A model generated the notes under the pieces. That model had not been told where the DNA came from. It did not search any database and worked only from the letters and a program-made list of their open reading frames with translations. This document shows positions 24,382 to 37,583 of a stretch of DNA of 47,020 bases, in pieces. How positions within the stretch are numbered: position 1 is the first letter of the stretch; the number at the start of each line of letters is the position of its first letter. The position numbers were made by a program, and so were the translations under genes. Where the stretch lies: assembly GCA_016748015.1 (NCBI GenBank), contig JAAOMT010000479.1, positions 3,766-50,785 of the forward strand, written 5' to 3'. The stretch is from Geosiphon pyriformis. Taxonomy: Eukaryota > Glomeromycota > Glomeromycetes > Archaeosporales > Geosiphonaceae.

Positions 24382-25299
24382 AGTTTATATTTTCTCACAG
24401 GATATATATATATATTTGTTTTGAAAATAGCTTTTTGCTTTCCACAGCAAAGAGAATGTTGAGTTTTTTGGATAAACTGCCGTGGTCATATGTTTCACAT
24501 CGAAAAGGTCCAAAATCATTTTAAACCGTTTTACTTTTCTAGGAAAAATTAAATAGCTGGTTATTCAGCGCCTCCTTCAAATTTTTGTTGTTAAAACTGT
24601 AGTACTATTTTGTTTTCTCGTAAAAAAAAAAATTTTATGGCAATCATTTCTATGAAATGTGAAACTAGAACGTTTTTGAATTTTATCAAATTGAAAGCTA
24701 CAATGTTTTTCCTAAGTCGGTTTTTCTTTCCCTCGAACTGTAATTCCTGTTTCCGAAACAATTTCAACCAATTATTTATTTATTTTCATACCTTTAAGCC
24801 ACAAATTCATAAACCTTTGATCGAAAAAGTGACTTTAAAATAAATTTTCATAATATTAAGGCGTAACGTAGAGCGTAAATAAAAAAATATTAACACAGGA
24901 CTCCAAAACACTAAGGAACTTTGTACCCATTATATTTTTCTCGTCACTTTTCCAATTCTAAACGGTATTCCATTCATTTACCATAATTTTTTCCGATTGA
25001 TATTGTCATATAAAATTTCTTCAAAGAGAAATATCTTGAGAGATTTAAAAAAAGCCCCCAAAATATTTAATTACAATGATTTTCACAGAGCAGAAAACAA
25101 TCTGTATGAGATGAAATAAATCCTTTTGGAACTTTGGTAAAAAATAGCAAAGTTAGAAGTGGTCTCTGAACCTTCTCATTTTATTAACGCCAGCGGTAAT
25201 TATTCATTAGACATGATCATTGGCTCTTGTTTCAAAAATTGATTTAAATTTTCTGTCCATGTGCAAATAAAAGGCTTGCATAATATTATAATTATGAAA
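24382..25299. other. Intergenic, no gene seen
   Basis: AT-rich flank. The 77-codon plus frame at 24610-24843 lacks an ATG at its start and shows no motif. Nothing else supportable. Confidence 0.4.
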
Positions 25300-26580
25300 T
25301 CACTATAATATAAAATAGTTGAATTGTGAATGTTGACGTAATGTTAATTTTTGAAAAATTGCATTAAACCCGAGAACTTTTTCTCTATGAAATTTAAAAT
25401 ATTTGGAGAACTATTTGACTTGGCAAAATTATACATTCAGCATTTATTTTAAGGAAGATGTGTAATTACGGTGAATAATCTTTTCTTGTACACTAAATTG
25501 GTTTATCAATCCGTTGATGATATGGGGCATGCTGTAACAAAACTAGACAAACTGAACATGTATAATAAAACAGTCAGAAAATTTCAAAATCTCCTTCCTC
25601 ATCATATCTAATCCTGGTGTCACGACTGAAAGGAATTTGTTTGCAAGGTTGTACTTTGTATGATTGGCATCACAATGGAATAGAGTAATGGGCTGATAGT
25701 CAGCAGCTAGAATAACCAATGCTTCAGACAGAGTGATGCTTGCTGCTGCATTTTCATTCCTTCCTTGTGTTGTGTACTTTATTCTCTTTGCTTAGCACCA
25801 TGAGTAAATGCATTCAATGACACTATTTAAGTAGACAATCTGTTCCCATCCCACCAACTATTTCATAGACTTGATGAAGAATGACTTGTGAGAAACAGTA
25901 TGAACATATCTTGGAAGTGTTGTATTCATTGGTGAATCTGATTTATCGATAATTTCAGTGCTGCTTTTAGATCTTTTTTTGTGCCTCTTAATAGAATTGT
26001 TTATGCTTTGCCAACATTCAAAGCAATGAATCACTGCTGGGACCTGATTAAGAGAATTTTAAACATGTGCATGCATTTTTTTCATTCTTGTCCTATAATC
26101 TTACTGTACGCTTGTTAAGTAGCACATTTCTTTTCCAGTGTTCTTTAACTAACTTCCGTTGCTAATTTTCTGTGCTTACATCACTTGATTGCTGGTTTTG
26201 GTGCTTTTTTTGGTCTTACTGGCTTGAAGATAACATTATTAAATTAAATCATTATTTGAATATGGCGTAGCATTCACATTAAAACTGTTCTTAGTTGAAA
26301 GAACATGAAAATGGTTAATGTTAGCTTGGAATTTTTGTATCGGTTCCAGTAGATACAACATTTTTTTCCAAAAAGTAATACTTGATAACAGTTGAAAGCA
26401 GATTGACCTACATTGACAAATAAAAAAAATACAATATACTTACCAGCTTTATGTTATGCTTTTTGATATTAGTTGCAGAAAAATTAATGGCATTGGTAAT
26501 AACAACAATGGTGATATTTTGCTCATAAAGTCTTTTTGATAAAATACAATAAACTTCTAATTTTTGCAAATTTCTTTTTT
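25300..26580 (-). pseudogene. Coding-like relic with TAA/TAG but no TGA in one frame
   Basis: On the minus strand, one frame from about 26240 down to 25300 has several TAA and TAG codons but, as far as I can trace it by hand, no TGA until its end. Between stops it reads like protein, for example PAVIHCFECWQSINNSIKRH, ENAAASITLSEALVILAADY and KYNLANKFLSVVTPGLDMM. GC is higher than in the AT-rich DNA to the right. A second piece at about 26400-26570 contains ITIVVITNAINFSATNIKKH, followed by a possible 36-nt GTAAGT...GTAG intron. Under the standard code this is a decayed gene or transposon. If TAA/TAG coded Gln, as in ciliates, it would be nearly open. I do not recognise the family; the reading is tentative. 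Confidence 0.3.
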
Positions 26581-29060
26581 AATTTAATGGCTTTATATTA
26601 TTTAAATGTTATTTTCTATATAATTTTTTTTCAGTTTTTGATAATCGTAAAAACTTGGATTTTACCATAATTTTTAGACTTTTCAACTAATACCTATTTG
26701 TTTTAACTGCAGTTGTAAAAAATTTTAATGTAAAGAGTATAAAGTATTAATTAAGCTTTTTACTTTTTTGCAAATTTATTAGCTTTAGTGTTAATGCAAA
26801 TCTAATACATAATTTCTATAATTGGTGTATAAATAACATAGTTATATTGTTACAGGTTGAAGTAACATAATAAATAACAAAAGAAAACAAATATTATATA
26901 TTAATAAAATAATCAAAGGAAAATTCAACTTAAATGAGTGAATTGAATTTTTAAGGATTTAATATAAAAGATCAGTCATATAAATATCTCAGTCACTATT
27001 TTTTTTAACAAGAAAATCTAAAGATTAAAATGAATTTGTATTATTAATAAAAAATAATACAGCTGCTATAATTATATGCTTTATATTAATACTCTTATAA
27101 TTTAATGACAAATATTGTTTGTACTTTTCAGTAAACATTTATTTAATATGCTTTACAAAAGCTAACAATATACAAATCAAGAAAATAAATAGTGAAAAAA
27201 AATAAAAAATTTGATATTATTATATTAATCTTGTTTGAATTAATTAATCTGAGCAGAAATTTAAGTGTAAATACTTTCTTATGGCTTTAAAGAGTTTTAT
27301 TTATATATTCTTAAAAAGAGACCAATAATTAGATAAGTAATTTCATCAATAATCGAATTAATATCAAATTATAATCAATAATTACATTAATAGTTTATTT
27401 TAAAAATAGGATAGCTAATAAAAATAACATTAATAACTAATACATATAATTAAATATAATTAAATAATTAATATAACTAAAAATTAAGAGTTTTAAACAT
27501 AACAAATATATATTATTTTGTTTTGTAATTTAATATAATAATACTTTTGCTGGCTTTTAATAAGTATATAATTTATTTGTTAATAAAATTTAGAATTTTA
27601 AATAAACTTAATATATATTAAAAATTGTTTTAAAGGCAGCAAATTTGTTTTTTTATATAATAAAAATTTGTAATTCAGTTTTTATTGTTAATTAAAATAT
27701 TTTATAGTTTATAAAAAATATTTATAGATTAACAGCAATAAAGTATAACATACAATTAGTTTTTTGTAAAATAATTAACAATTTCAAACAAGCCAAAAAA
27801 TTCAGTTATAATAACAATATTATTAACTAATATTATTAATTATAAATGTAATAGAATATAAAATTCTAAAGTTATTTATGTTATTAAACAAATTACCAAA
27901 ATAAATTAACAATTTTTGCTGTCATTTTTTTTATAAAAATTGTTTTTTAAAAAAACAACTTATTAATTATTGTTGATTTTAACAATTTGCTAAATATTTT
28001 TTAATTTAATAAGTATTTTTGCAGCTTTTTTCAATTTTTGCTTTGTAAATACTGGTTTATTGGTAATAGCTTTCCAAGTTTGTTTATAAAATTTAAAATT
28101 TAATGTTTTTTAAACTGTTAATTTAAATTTTGTTGTTTTTTCTGTTTAACTTTTTTTACTTCTTTTGAATGTTTTAATACTATGTTATTATAATTAATAC
28201 AAAATAAATTTTAATTTTTTTTGAATAGTATTGTGTAAATTCTAGTTGTAAATATTACTTATCTAAATGTTTGTAATAAATAAATATATATTTTTTTAAT
28301 AAGGCTTGATAAAGTGTGTAATTATTTGTTAGATTAACAATTACTAAAAACACTTTTTTTTGAAATTAATTTTTTTATTTATATTGTTACCAGTTAAAAT
28401 TTAAATCAAAATTAAAACATAATTATTTTTTAATTCTTATTATTAATTAGTAATAATTTATTAATTCATATTTATTACTTAGTTAAATTGCTAATAATTT
28501 TTTTAATTAATAATTTGATTTATATAATATCTAAGCATAATTAAACACTCTATTTAGATTATGCAATATTTTAAACTATGTAAAATTGAAAAGTTTGCTA
28601 AAATATTTAGTAATTTGTTAAAATATTCAACAGCTTACTGAAATATTTAATAATTTGCCAAAGTGCACATTTATCTCTCCAAAATTGATTGACATATTAG
28701 TAAAAAAATTAATTAAAATAATACTATTTAAAAATGCATAAAAAAAAACTTTTTCTTTAAATAAATGTATTTTTATCTCTATTAAAATTAATCACAACAC
28801 AAATTAACAATATAATTTCTTCTTTTTGAAATTATAAATCAATAAAAGTTAATTGTTTTTTTAAAATTTACTTGCTCAATAAACTAATAATTTTATAATT
28901 AACTACTTACTAATTTTAATAAAGTGATTAATTTATTTTTAAAAAAATTTCCAAGCCTAAAAATTTATGAGCAAAATAAAATATTTGAAAATAATTTTAA
29001 ACACTTTCTATTTCAATTTGGTCAAACCAACTTTTCCAATAAAACAAAAAAAACATATAT
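26461..29060. other. CpG-free AT-rich island
   Basis: About 2.6 kb with roughly 15-18 percent GC (sampled by counting lines). I find only two CG dinucleotides, near 26646 and 27354, although 15-20 would be expected at this composition. The flanks, for example 13300-13620, carry CG far more often. No standard-code ORF of useful length is present. The pattern is that of an old, heavily deaminated sequence or DNA of different origin. Confidence 0.75.
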
Positions 29061-29867
29061 ATTCTGAGCACGGTTTATCTTTGGCAAAATCCGTTTAACA
29101 GCTATGCAGATGTATGAATAATCCTTTTTTTGCAGTGCTGCCTATAAAATAAACACTTAATAATATATAAGAATAACAAACCATATCTCTCAGGGAAATC
29201 TACCATTGGCAGTTTCATGAGGCATTAAATAAAAAAAAATACAAACCAAAGTAGAAACACAATATGTATTTCAAAACTAGGAATTAAGAAATTTTCTAAG
29301 CTAGCTTTTTTGATCTAGATTTTTTCGATTCAAAATTGTTTTTAAAGTTATCTATTTCTCAAAAAAATAATTAATTAAATGAGTTTTGTTTAAAGGGGGT
29401 TTTTTTAAATATATATATTTATAATTTGATTGTCGATAATATTTTTAAAGGAAAAGAAAAAATATATGTCAAAATATGACTTCGTAATCAAAGTCAAGCT
29501 CTTCATATTTTAAATTTACAGATATAATTTTTGCCTTCTATACTTTTAGCACCATTATGATAATTATTTTGACTATTATTTATTATATTCTTTAGGCAGA
29601 CGAAATTTGATTATAACGGTGCCTGGGAGACGTATTTTCAGTGTGAACCCAGTGATATTATCCCATAAATCCCATATCTCAACTTAAAGATATCAGAATC
29701 ATGCATGGTTCTGCATCAGTTTAACCACATAATGCTTCTCAAGCTTCATAAATTATTTTCTCAAGTCAAATTTACATCTTTTTTTCTTTTAAACTTTTGA
29801 AGATAATTATTTTTCTTTTAAATAAAGCAATATTCAAACTGGTTTTAGAAGTAGCGCTACAAACAAT
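29061..29867. other. Upstream region of the PB1-type gene
   Basis: AT-rich with normal CpG content again. A short patch at 29595-29690 reads on the minus strand as MHDSDIFKLRYGIYGIISLG and may be a relic of another gene, but it is too short to name. Otherwise no gene. Confidence 0.35.
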
Positions 29868-31153
29868 ATGACAACTTGGTTTGCTCCTAGCATAAAAAAT
29901 AATGGAAGTTATTCCCCCGAACAAAGTAATAAATTCAAAATTAAAGTTTTGCTGATACTTTTTTCGTATGCTTATTTTTTTTATAATTTTTCTAGATGAA
30001 AATCAATCTAACTTGAGAATTCGTACTTTCTCACCTTATAATTCTCACGGTCAGCCCCATGGTTTTTTCATAAAAGTGGATCTCTATAAAATAATTTTTA
30101 TGCCAAATGGTCACTCTCAAGCTTCTGACAAATATTCAAAGATTGCACTTCTGTTTCGCTATATAACCAACGAAATTTCTCTGACATTCAATTCAATGAA
30201 ATATGAAATTATTATTCCTCTAACTGAGGTCACTTCATTCGAAATTCGTGCTCAGGAGATACAAGTTGGTCTTTGCTCCAATTTTCAGAAAACCGTAGGT
30301 AAAATGATCATTAGTTTTGATTTTCAATTTTTAATAAATGTCTCAATAAATAATTTCTTCTAGATTTACCATCACCCAAACGGACATTCTAGCCGAGGCT
30401 ATGAAGAGATTTCTTTTGATCCAACCTTGGGCGAAATTTCTATAGCGGACACATTAATTATGACATCGATGAATTGGGTTGAGCGAAATACATTGTTAAT
30501 GATCGAAGCAGGAATCGAAAATTTTAGTCCTCGGTTGGTATCTGGTCAAACTATTAGGGATGATAGCAGGGTAAGATTCTGGGGAGTATTTTGCGTCATT
30601 TTGATAGTTAGTTTCAATCAGTACAAAACCAACACTTAAACTTTAAAACTTATGTTCAAAAAAAGTCTCAAGATCTTACTCGTGAATCTTCTCACTCATC
30701 ATCAGTTGCCTCTTCGAGCAGATTAAGTTCACCTTCGCAATCGGATACTCTATTTGCTTCTTTGGCTCACCACAGTAATAATGAAGATGGGGAAAATGAT
30801 GATTTTTGTCCTACAGAAGCGGACCAAGATCAATTGGTATTTTCGCTGCTCCATTACTTCAATGTTTCATTTGGTTTTGCAATTGTAATATCACACCGAA
30901 CTTCGATTGCTGATAGATTTTAATAACGTGCACCTTCCTTATCGAACGTCGTCAAATTTTGTTTCCTCGCAAAGACACATTTGAGGCTTTTAAAGCAAAG
31001 ATTCGCGATCGATTTCATATCAACCCAAATAAAATGGCTTCTTTAAATGGGGCCGGCGAAACGATTCTGCTGATAGATAAGGATGATTGGGATGTAGCTA
31101 TATGGGAAGCCAATATGCAAGGAAGAAGACGTATAGAGGTAATATTCTTATAA
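29868..31153 (+). CDS. Five-exon protein with C-terminal PB1-like domain
   Basis: Exons are 29868-29925, 29996-30294, 30364-30570, 30666-30836 and 30917-31153. All introns are GT-AG, 69-95 nt, with matching phases, giving 323 residues. Residues 1-19 start MTTWFAPSIKNNGSYSPEQ. Residues 20-188 look like a beta-rich domain (SHGQPHGFFIKVDLYKIIFM, FRYITNEISLTFNSMKYEII) that I cannot name. Residues 189-245 are a Ser-rich linker (SSHSSSVASSSRLSSPSQSD). The last exon shows a basic start (IERRQILFPRKDTFEAFKAK), then TILLIDKDDWDVAIWEA and a final strand RRRIEVIFL. This order fits a PB1 fold, including the acidic OPCA-like DKDDWD and the basic cluster. PB1 domains pair with other PB1 domains in signalling complexes, so an adaptor or scaffold role is inferred. 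Stopping at TAA 31151-31153 completes the last strand; splicing at GAG|GTAATA would remove it. Confidence 0.65.
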
Positions 31154-31710
31154 AAATGCAGAGGAAGTGAAAAAGACGTTAGTTGTCACGGTCTGTAGTT
31201 ATAGATTTTAAATTTCTTTAAAAGATCTCCCGATGCAAATATTTCTATAAATTCTCAAGTTAAATTAAAATTCCCTCAAAGGATTTTCTTTGGTAAAGAA
31301 TTATATTTCATAAATTTTTTTTCAAAATAACATTGGTTCCCATTAAAAAACCTCCTTAAAATGGAAAGTATTTTGAAGACAGCTCCATCTCCCAATGTAA
31401 AGATTCTATAGCTTTTTCAATGAAATTGGTCTATGAAAACTATTCAAATAATCTCCAATGTAAATATTGTTCTTTAAAATTCAACAACACGTAAATTTAT
31501 ATTAATTTCTTTAAAATTCGCTGCTACAGTAGTAATTGGATTGCTTTTGAAATTAACATCAAAATCTTTTTTCTCCAAATATCAATCTCAATTTGACAAA
31601 GTTGATAATTTCAAGTTTGATTTGATAGATCCTTTTTACTAAGCTTTATAAATTTAATTTTGATTCATTCCTGATTATATTACGACCAAAAATATTTAGG
31701 ACTATCTCAT
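31154..31710. other. Intergenic, no gene seen
   Basis: AT-rich stretch between the PB1-type gene and the next coding signals. It could be a promoter region or, if both are one gene, a long intron. Confidence 0.4.
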
Positions 31711-32757
31711 ATGAGAATAAATTCTGCAGTTTTAATAAAACCCGAAAAGCCGAAACATCCTAAATCTAGAATTCGAAAGAGTTTAAACTCTTACTTGGGC
31801 TTAGCACAGGCTCAAGGCTGTAAAAATTGTGATGAATCTTTTTTCCGATTTCCGTCGACAACCTTTGCAAATTTGTGGAGCATAAAATAATTCTGGTTCC
31901 TCCTAAAATATGGAAAAATGAAATTTTGGCTCTAGTACATTATCATCGTGAGACGCTGGGAATAAATGATTGGAAACAAGTTACCCAACATCCCGACGTG
32001 ATAAAATTAGGGAAAACGCATGCCAAAACTACTGGTGAGCGTGAGCAACGGAATCATGTAGGTGTTTCGATTTCTGTTCTAAATAGAGAGCCTCCTCATA
32101 TGATAACCAACATTTTTGATGAGATTAATGGTAAGTTAGCAACGATTTCTTAAACAAGGGTAATAAATTATTTTGTTAATTTTGAATAGACATTTTTACC
32201 GAGAAGAAACGAAGAAAGCTCAAGTCAGGCTACCGATAGACACGATGGTGAATCCTTGTCCAAAAATTGATAATTAGCAACGAGAAATAATATTTTAGCC
32301 TCGTTGTTTTTGATGATAAATGAACTTCATTTGGAAATAGACCTTACAGCTCCGACCAACTTGAAACCGAATAAATCCCGGAAGTATATACGCTCAACCA
32401 TAAGTTCATCAAATGAATCTTCTAGTCACAAATCAGGTTTAGCCTTTCCCCGGGAATTCTTGCAATAATTTAGAAAAAAAATATCTAACCATTATTTCAT
32501 TCGTAGAAAACTCTCACATTGCTTGCAAAATTTCCGACCCTAAACCTGCACCACCGAATTCTTTTGAAATATCTCGATTAAATCCTGTCAATCATAAGAT
32601 GGTAAGTGATACTTTTGCTAGGGAAACTTATAATCTTATATATTAATTAAATTAAGAATTTATAAAAGGTAGAATCCTTTAAAGAGAAGTTGTGTGCTTG
32701 AAGATTCAATGCATCTCTTGAGCTATTGCGTAAACTCTATGTCAATACTTGTGAAAC

Positions 32758-32767
32758 CCATCCATCT
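32758..32767. repeat. LINE target-site duplication, left
   Basis: CCATCCATCT directly before the poly(T) that marks the LINE 3' end. An identical 10-mer follows the 5' end of the element. Confidence 0.9.
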
Positions 32768-32899
32768 TTTTTTTTTTATTTTTATTAACGAGTGCAGCCC
32801 AACCAAAGTCTAGAATAAGTTACAAAGAAAAGTAGCCAACTAAACATGGTTCACGCATTTGCTACATGTGACCGGTCACTCGAGCCAATCAAGGCAACA

Positions 32900-35800
32900 C
32901 TACGCACTTATCAAAACACTAACTCTATGAACAGCACCAGACAAAAACAAGAACCTACTCCTAAAACCGAAACTGACATTAAGAGAATCTAGCACACCAA
33001 TAAGGCGGACCGTGCCAGCTGAGAGAGGCAGAGCACTCACACCAAGAGCACCAGCCACAACAACATCATCACCAATCAAACCACTTCTCTCCATGTCAGA
33101 CCTGAACTTAATTCTAAAGAGCCAGAGGTTCGTCCTATGACTCTCAGCCAAACGATGGATGAAATCCACCACCACAACAGCCACCTTCTTCTTGTCACTA
33201 AGAGAAGCAGTGGCCTCATCCATCCAACTCTTGAGAACAAACCCCTTGCAAAAAACCAAATACAACCCAACATCAGACACCCCCAGAGAGAAATCTTGTA
33301 GTACAAAAGACGGCAACAGTAAGTTAGGACCCATCAGAGTCCTCCACAAACCACCAAAATCACCCAAAATATCCGACTGCACAGAAGCATTCTTAACACA
33401 AGTAAAACCATGATTGGGGAGTTCTACATTACCACAAAACAGACAAGACACATCAGGGTAATTCTTATTATACAACCTCTTTCGAACAACAACAGGCAAC
33501 CTGAAATGAACAGTTTTCATGAAATATGTATGAAGAGCAGCAGAGGCTTGACACATACTCCCAGAGAGCATATGAGAGTCAGGGTGCCAAACTAGAGTGG
33601 TACTATTCCAATTGACAACCAGACCAAACAAACAGGACACAACCCTTTGGCCAGAACTCACCTTCCACTAAACCTTGCAAATAGAATGAAAAATGGCATG
33701 TACAAAATGGCAAGCATTACTGAAAACTGGCCTGCTGTCAGCAACCACATATCTACAATTAATCCTGGCAGGGAGAGAGAGCCCAGAGTGCGCAGCCTGT
33801 TCTACAAGAACGTCAGCCAAAACATTACCAGTGATACCAGCATGACCTTTGACCTTGATCCAACAGACAGTCAGATCTTTGGATTCAATCAAATTAACCA
33901 CATGGTGTCTTTCTATCCAGCAACTATTGCAACAATCCGGCTGTAACAGACCCAATTCAGCCACACATGCATCTATAGCCACTTGACTATCTGTGTGCAA
34001 AGCCACTGAAACAGAGGCGGGAACGTACTCCAGAGCCAGGACAATAGTCTGTAATTCAGCCAGGGTCGAAGATAGCACACTATGTACCTCCACTCCTAAA
34101 CCTTTGTTCAAGCCAGAAAAATAAACGACAGCACCACACGTCACCTGAAATGTACTCAAACTTCTAAGAGAACTGTCAGTATAAACATCAATCTCGTCAG
34201 CCCACAATCCATGAATCTCCTCATGAATGTCGGCAAAAGATGTCGAATCCAAAACACTAGCACAGACAGAAACTAAACTTGCAGGAGGGAAAACATGCAA
34301 ACAATTACTCAAGTAAGCAGAGACCTCCAAAAACCATAAAGGCATGGGGCCTCTAGAACCAAGTTTTCTATTGGCAAAACGTACGCCAACTAACAATAGA
34401 ATCATTTTTGTCCAGAAGTTGGTTACCATATGCCATATCAGCAATTTTTAAGGAGCAAACCACATTGAAATACAAAAAATCACCCAATACTAATGACATT
34501 GGAAAACAGCCAGGAGAGCAAAAAGCACAGGGAAGTCTGTTATCTAAAGACAGCTTGTTGTCAAGAAATATACGAACCACATCCGCTAGAAAATTGTTTG
34601 AAGTGTTCACTCTTAGCTTAACAGGATATTGCAGAAGATTCAACAAAACCTAGCACAAAACCTGCAAATCCAAAATATGATGTTTGAACAGTCAGCCAAG
34701 AATTCCAGAAGAATTCGCAAACTGCACAACGGAAGCTGTCTTGCATTCAGCTTGCAATTGTTCAAAAGATTTCAGCCCATAAATAGAGGAGTGGTGCAAC
34801 ACCTCATTGGGAAAGTCTCTCGGCAAATTGGCCTTTGACCTAAGACCCCTTCTAATTAGAATGTCTCATTTTAGACAAACAGCTTTGGAAACAAAACTAA
34901 ACTGCATTCAATAACTGACTATGGGCTGCAAAACAGCTGAAACCAGATAAGAAAATTGTTTATCAGAGACAGTCTTCCAGAGAACCATATTTGAGAAGAA
35001 CTTAATATCTGAATTGGCTTTAACAAGACTTGGCTTAGACAAACCATCGGTGGACAAGAAAATACCCAAATATCGATGATTCACACCAGAATTGGCAACA
35101 GCAATAGCCTGGCCATTAATAGATAAAACAGGAACTCCCACTCTTTTGTTGATAGGAATGGCAACCGTCTTCTCATTGTTTATGTTAATGTCATTGATGA
35201 GAAAAAACTCACTGGTCACATTAAGAATGTGCTGCATAGAGGCTTGCCCATTTCTCACCCAAATAGTGTCATCAACAAAAGCACCAGCCACAAAAAAAGA
35301 GGTCATACCCCCACTAGTCTCAATTCTTCCAGTCTTCAACACAAAGTTCAAATTGATCCGATAACCACACAAATGATCTTGTCTTGCAACTTCACATAAC
35401 AAAGGGTCATAAAAAATTCTCCATAGAAGAGGTGAGAAAACTTCACCCTGATCCAAATCATCAAGAACTTTGTATCCATCAGAAAGGCCAAAATTTGTCA
35501 TGACTCTGTTAAAGCAACTATTGTGAATGTTGCCAAAAAACTTGATAAACTTGCTGCACATTTTGATACGGCGTAAACTAGTTTCTAAATGAGGCCAACC
35601 GACAGAGTTATATACTTTGCACATGTCTTGAAGAACTAGCCAAAGTTTGCAGTCTTTTTCCAAAGCATCCTCCACAATTGAACCCACAATTGAAATTGGT
35701 GACTGAGTGGAAATGCCTTTGAGGACAGAAAAGTTGTTACTACGGAGGACATCAAACCTACTACAAACAAGAGAGATCCTGTCTGAGAGAACTTTTGACA

Positions 35801-37583
35801 GAATCTTCCTGGCCATCTCAATCAATGCAATAGGTCGTGTATTTAACAAGATGCCATCTCAATCATAAGGCTTAGGGATCATGGACACCCAGGCCTCTTT
35901 CCAATGGACTGGAACATCACCAAAACACAAGCAAGAGTTCAGCAAAAACAACAAACACTCCAAAACCAAACAGCCAGCATGTTTCCAAAGTTCATTGGTG
36001 ATATCAGACAAATTAGCAGCTTTGCCATTAGGAAGATTGCTTATAACTAAAGACATCTCACACATGGTAATATCACACATGATCAGACTAAAGACATCAT
36101 CATCAACATAAGCCAAAGGGGCATATTGTTGTGCCTAAGGACCAGACAAGGCAGGAAGAGCATTCTGCTTCCTGGTCCAATTAACCATGATGTCATCAAC
36201 TTTGAGCTTCACTTCATCAGATTCCAAAATAAGAGAATCACCAACAACCAAATGGTCCAGAACGACTTTGTAAAAGGGCTGCTCCAAGATGCTCTGAATC
36301 ATCCTATCTTTATCCATATCAAACTTTTCTATATGCTTATCAATTGCATCTCTAATAGCAGATCTTTTGGCCACCTCAGATTCACAATATTTGGACTTTC
36401 TATATTGCTTTCTAATCTTTGAAAGATGAATTATCAAGCCAGCAGAACCCACACCATTCCCGATCATGCCAAAAATTTTAGAAGCTTCGGCAGAGTCAAC
36501 TTTAAACCAAGTGTTAGCCAGACAATCAAAGCCCAAAGTATCATCCCGTCTCAGCACTTTCAATAACTTAGCAACCAAAAGCTCTAACCTGGAAAATCTA
36601 GAAGAGAGTCTATTCTTAGCACAATCAAATTCACTATACCAATGTCTTGAAAAAAATTTTTCAGCAGAAGCAGTTATGGCATCAGCTAGCATCCGCCACA
36701 TTTCATCCAAGTTGTCACCATCCTCAGCCATCTTAAACCTATTCAGAGAACCCAAAAACACACACTCAGAAAGGTCCTTAAAATGCACCCACTTTTTTTC
36801 ATCAGCATCCTTAATCTTGAACTTCTAGTGATCCTTATTAGTGTGCTTGCGGATGCTGTTCAAACAAGCATCCAGAAGACCACCCAACCCAATAGACATT
36901 GACACAGCCAAGTGATCCATGTCAAAAAATTCCAAGACAGAACTAACATCACGATCCACAACCACTGAAATCAAAGAGTCACTAACTAGAATATAATCCA
37001 AAACCTTGCTAATGCCTCTTGAATTGTTCCAAGTAGGAATCCTAGCTAGAGAGTGACCACCAAAAACATTAACTAAACCCAGACCTAAACATTTCCTAAG
37101 ACTTGCCTCTTTGACCGAATTGTCTTCATTGAAGTCCCCATCCAAGACAACAAAAGAACTCTTGTTGACGGTATCAGCAATAAATGAATTAATAACAGAA
37201 GCCTGAGCAAAACAGTCACCACTAGATGCACAGACATAAAGCCCAATGACAGACACAGAAAGCTTGTTCTTGAACAAAAGGCGAATTAAAAGAACTTTGC
37301 CCTTTACCTCCTCGACTTTGGAAACATGACAAGCCAGAGAATCATTCACAAAAATAGCCACACCAGCCCCACAAAACCCAACATCCAAACCAGATGTAAA
37401 AACCCAAACACCTTCAAACCTTTTCATGATCCATGGTTGTGAACCGGAACACAACTTGGTTTCCATAACAATCAAGATTGAACTACCAGAATTCTTATGC
37501 CAGTGAAAAATGTCCTTCTGCTTCGCAGAATTGTTCATTCCCCTAATATTACATGTGGCAATTTTCCAAATAAAACTGGTCAT
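32900..37583 (-). pseudogene. LINE ORF2: endonuclease, reverse transcriptase, RNase H, CCHC (broken)
   Basis: ATG at 37581-37583. The APE-type endonuclease (37583-36830) is uninterrupted with TCNIRGMNN, METKL, VVLDGDFNED, KVLDYILVSD and FDMDHLAV, so its catalytic residues are all present. Stops in the same frame follow at 36825 (TAG), 36135 (TAG), 35859 (TGA, where a Trp is expected after PKPYD) and 34908. The reverse transcriptase (about 36116-34911) has LQDMCKVYNSVGW, LDQGEVFSPLLW and AFVDDTIWV (FVDD near 35268-35279). A frameshift lies near 34370-34440. RNase H (about 34300-33680) shows DVYTDSS, LAELQTIVLALE, LHTDSQVAID and GHAGITGNVLAD. After another stop at 33668 the C-terminal part contains CLFCGNVELPNHGFTC. 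The enzyme would nick the target, copy the RNA by target-primed synthesis and remove the RNA strand. Confidence 0.93.

Noticed and set aside
24610-24843. 77-codon plus-strand frame after the two-exon gene
   Set aside because: No ATG at the start and no motif.
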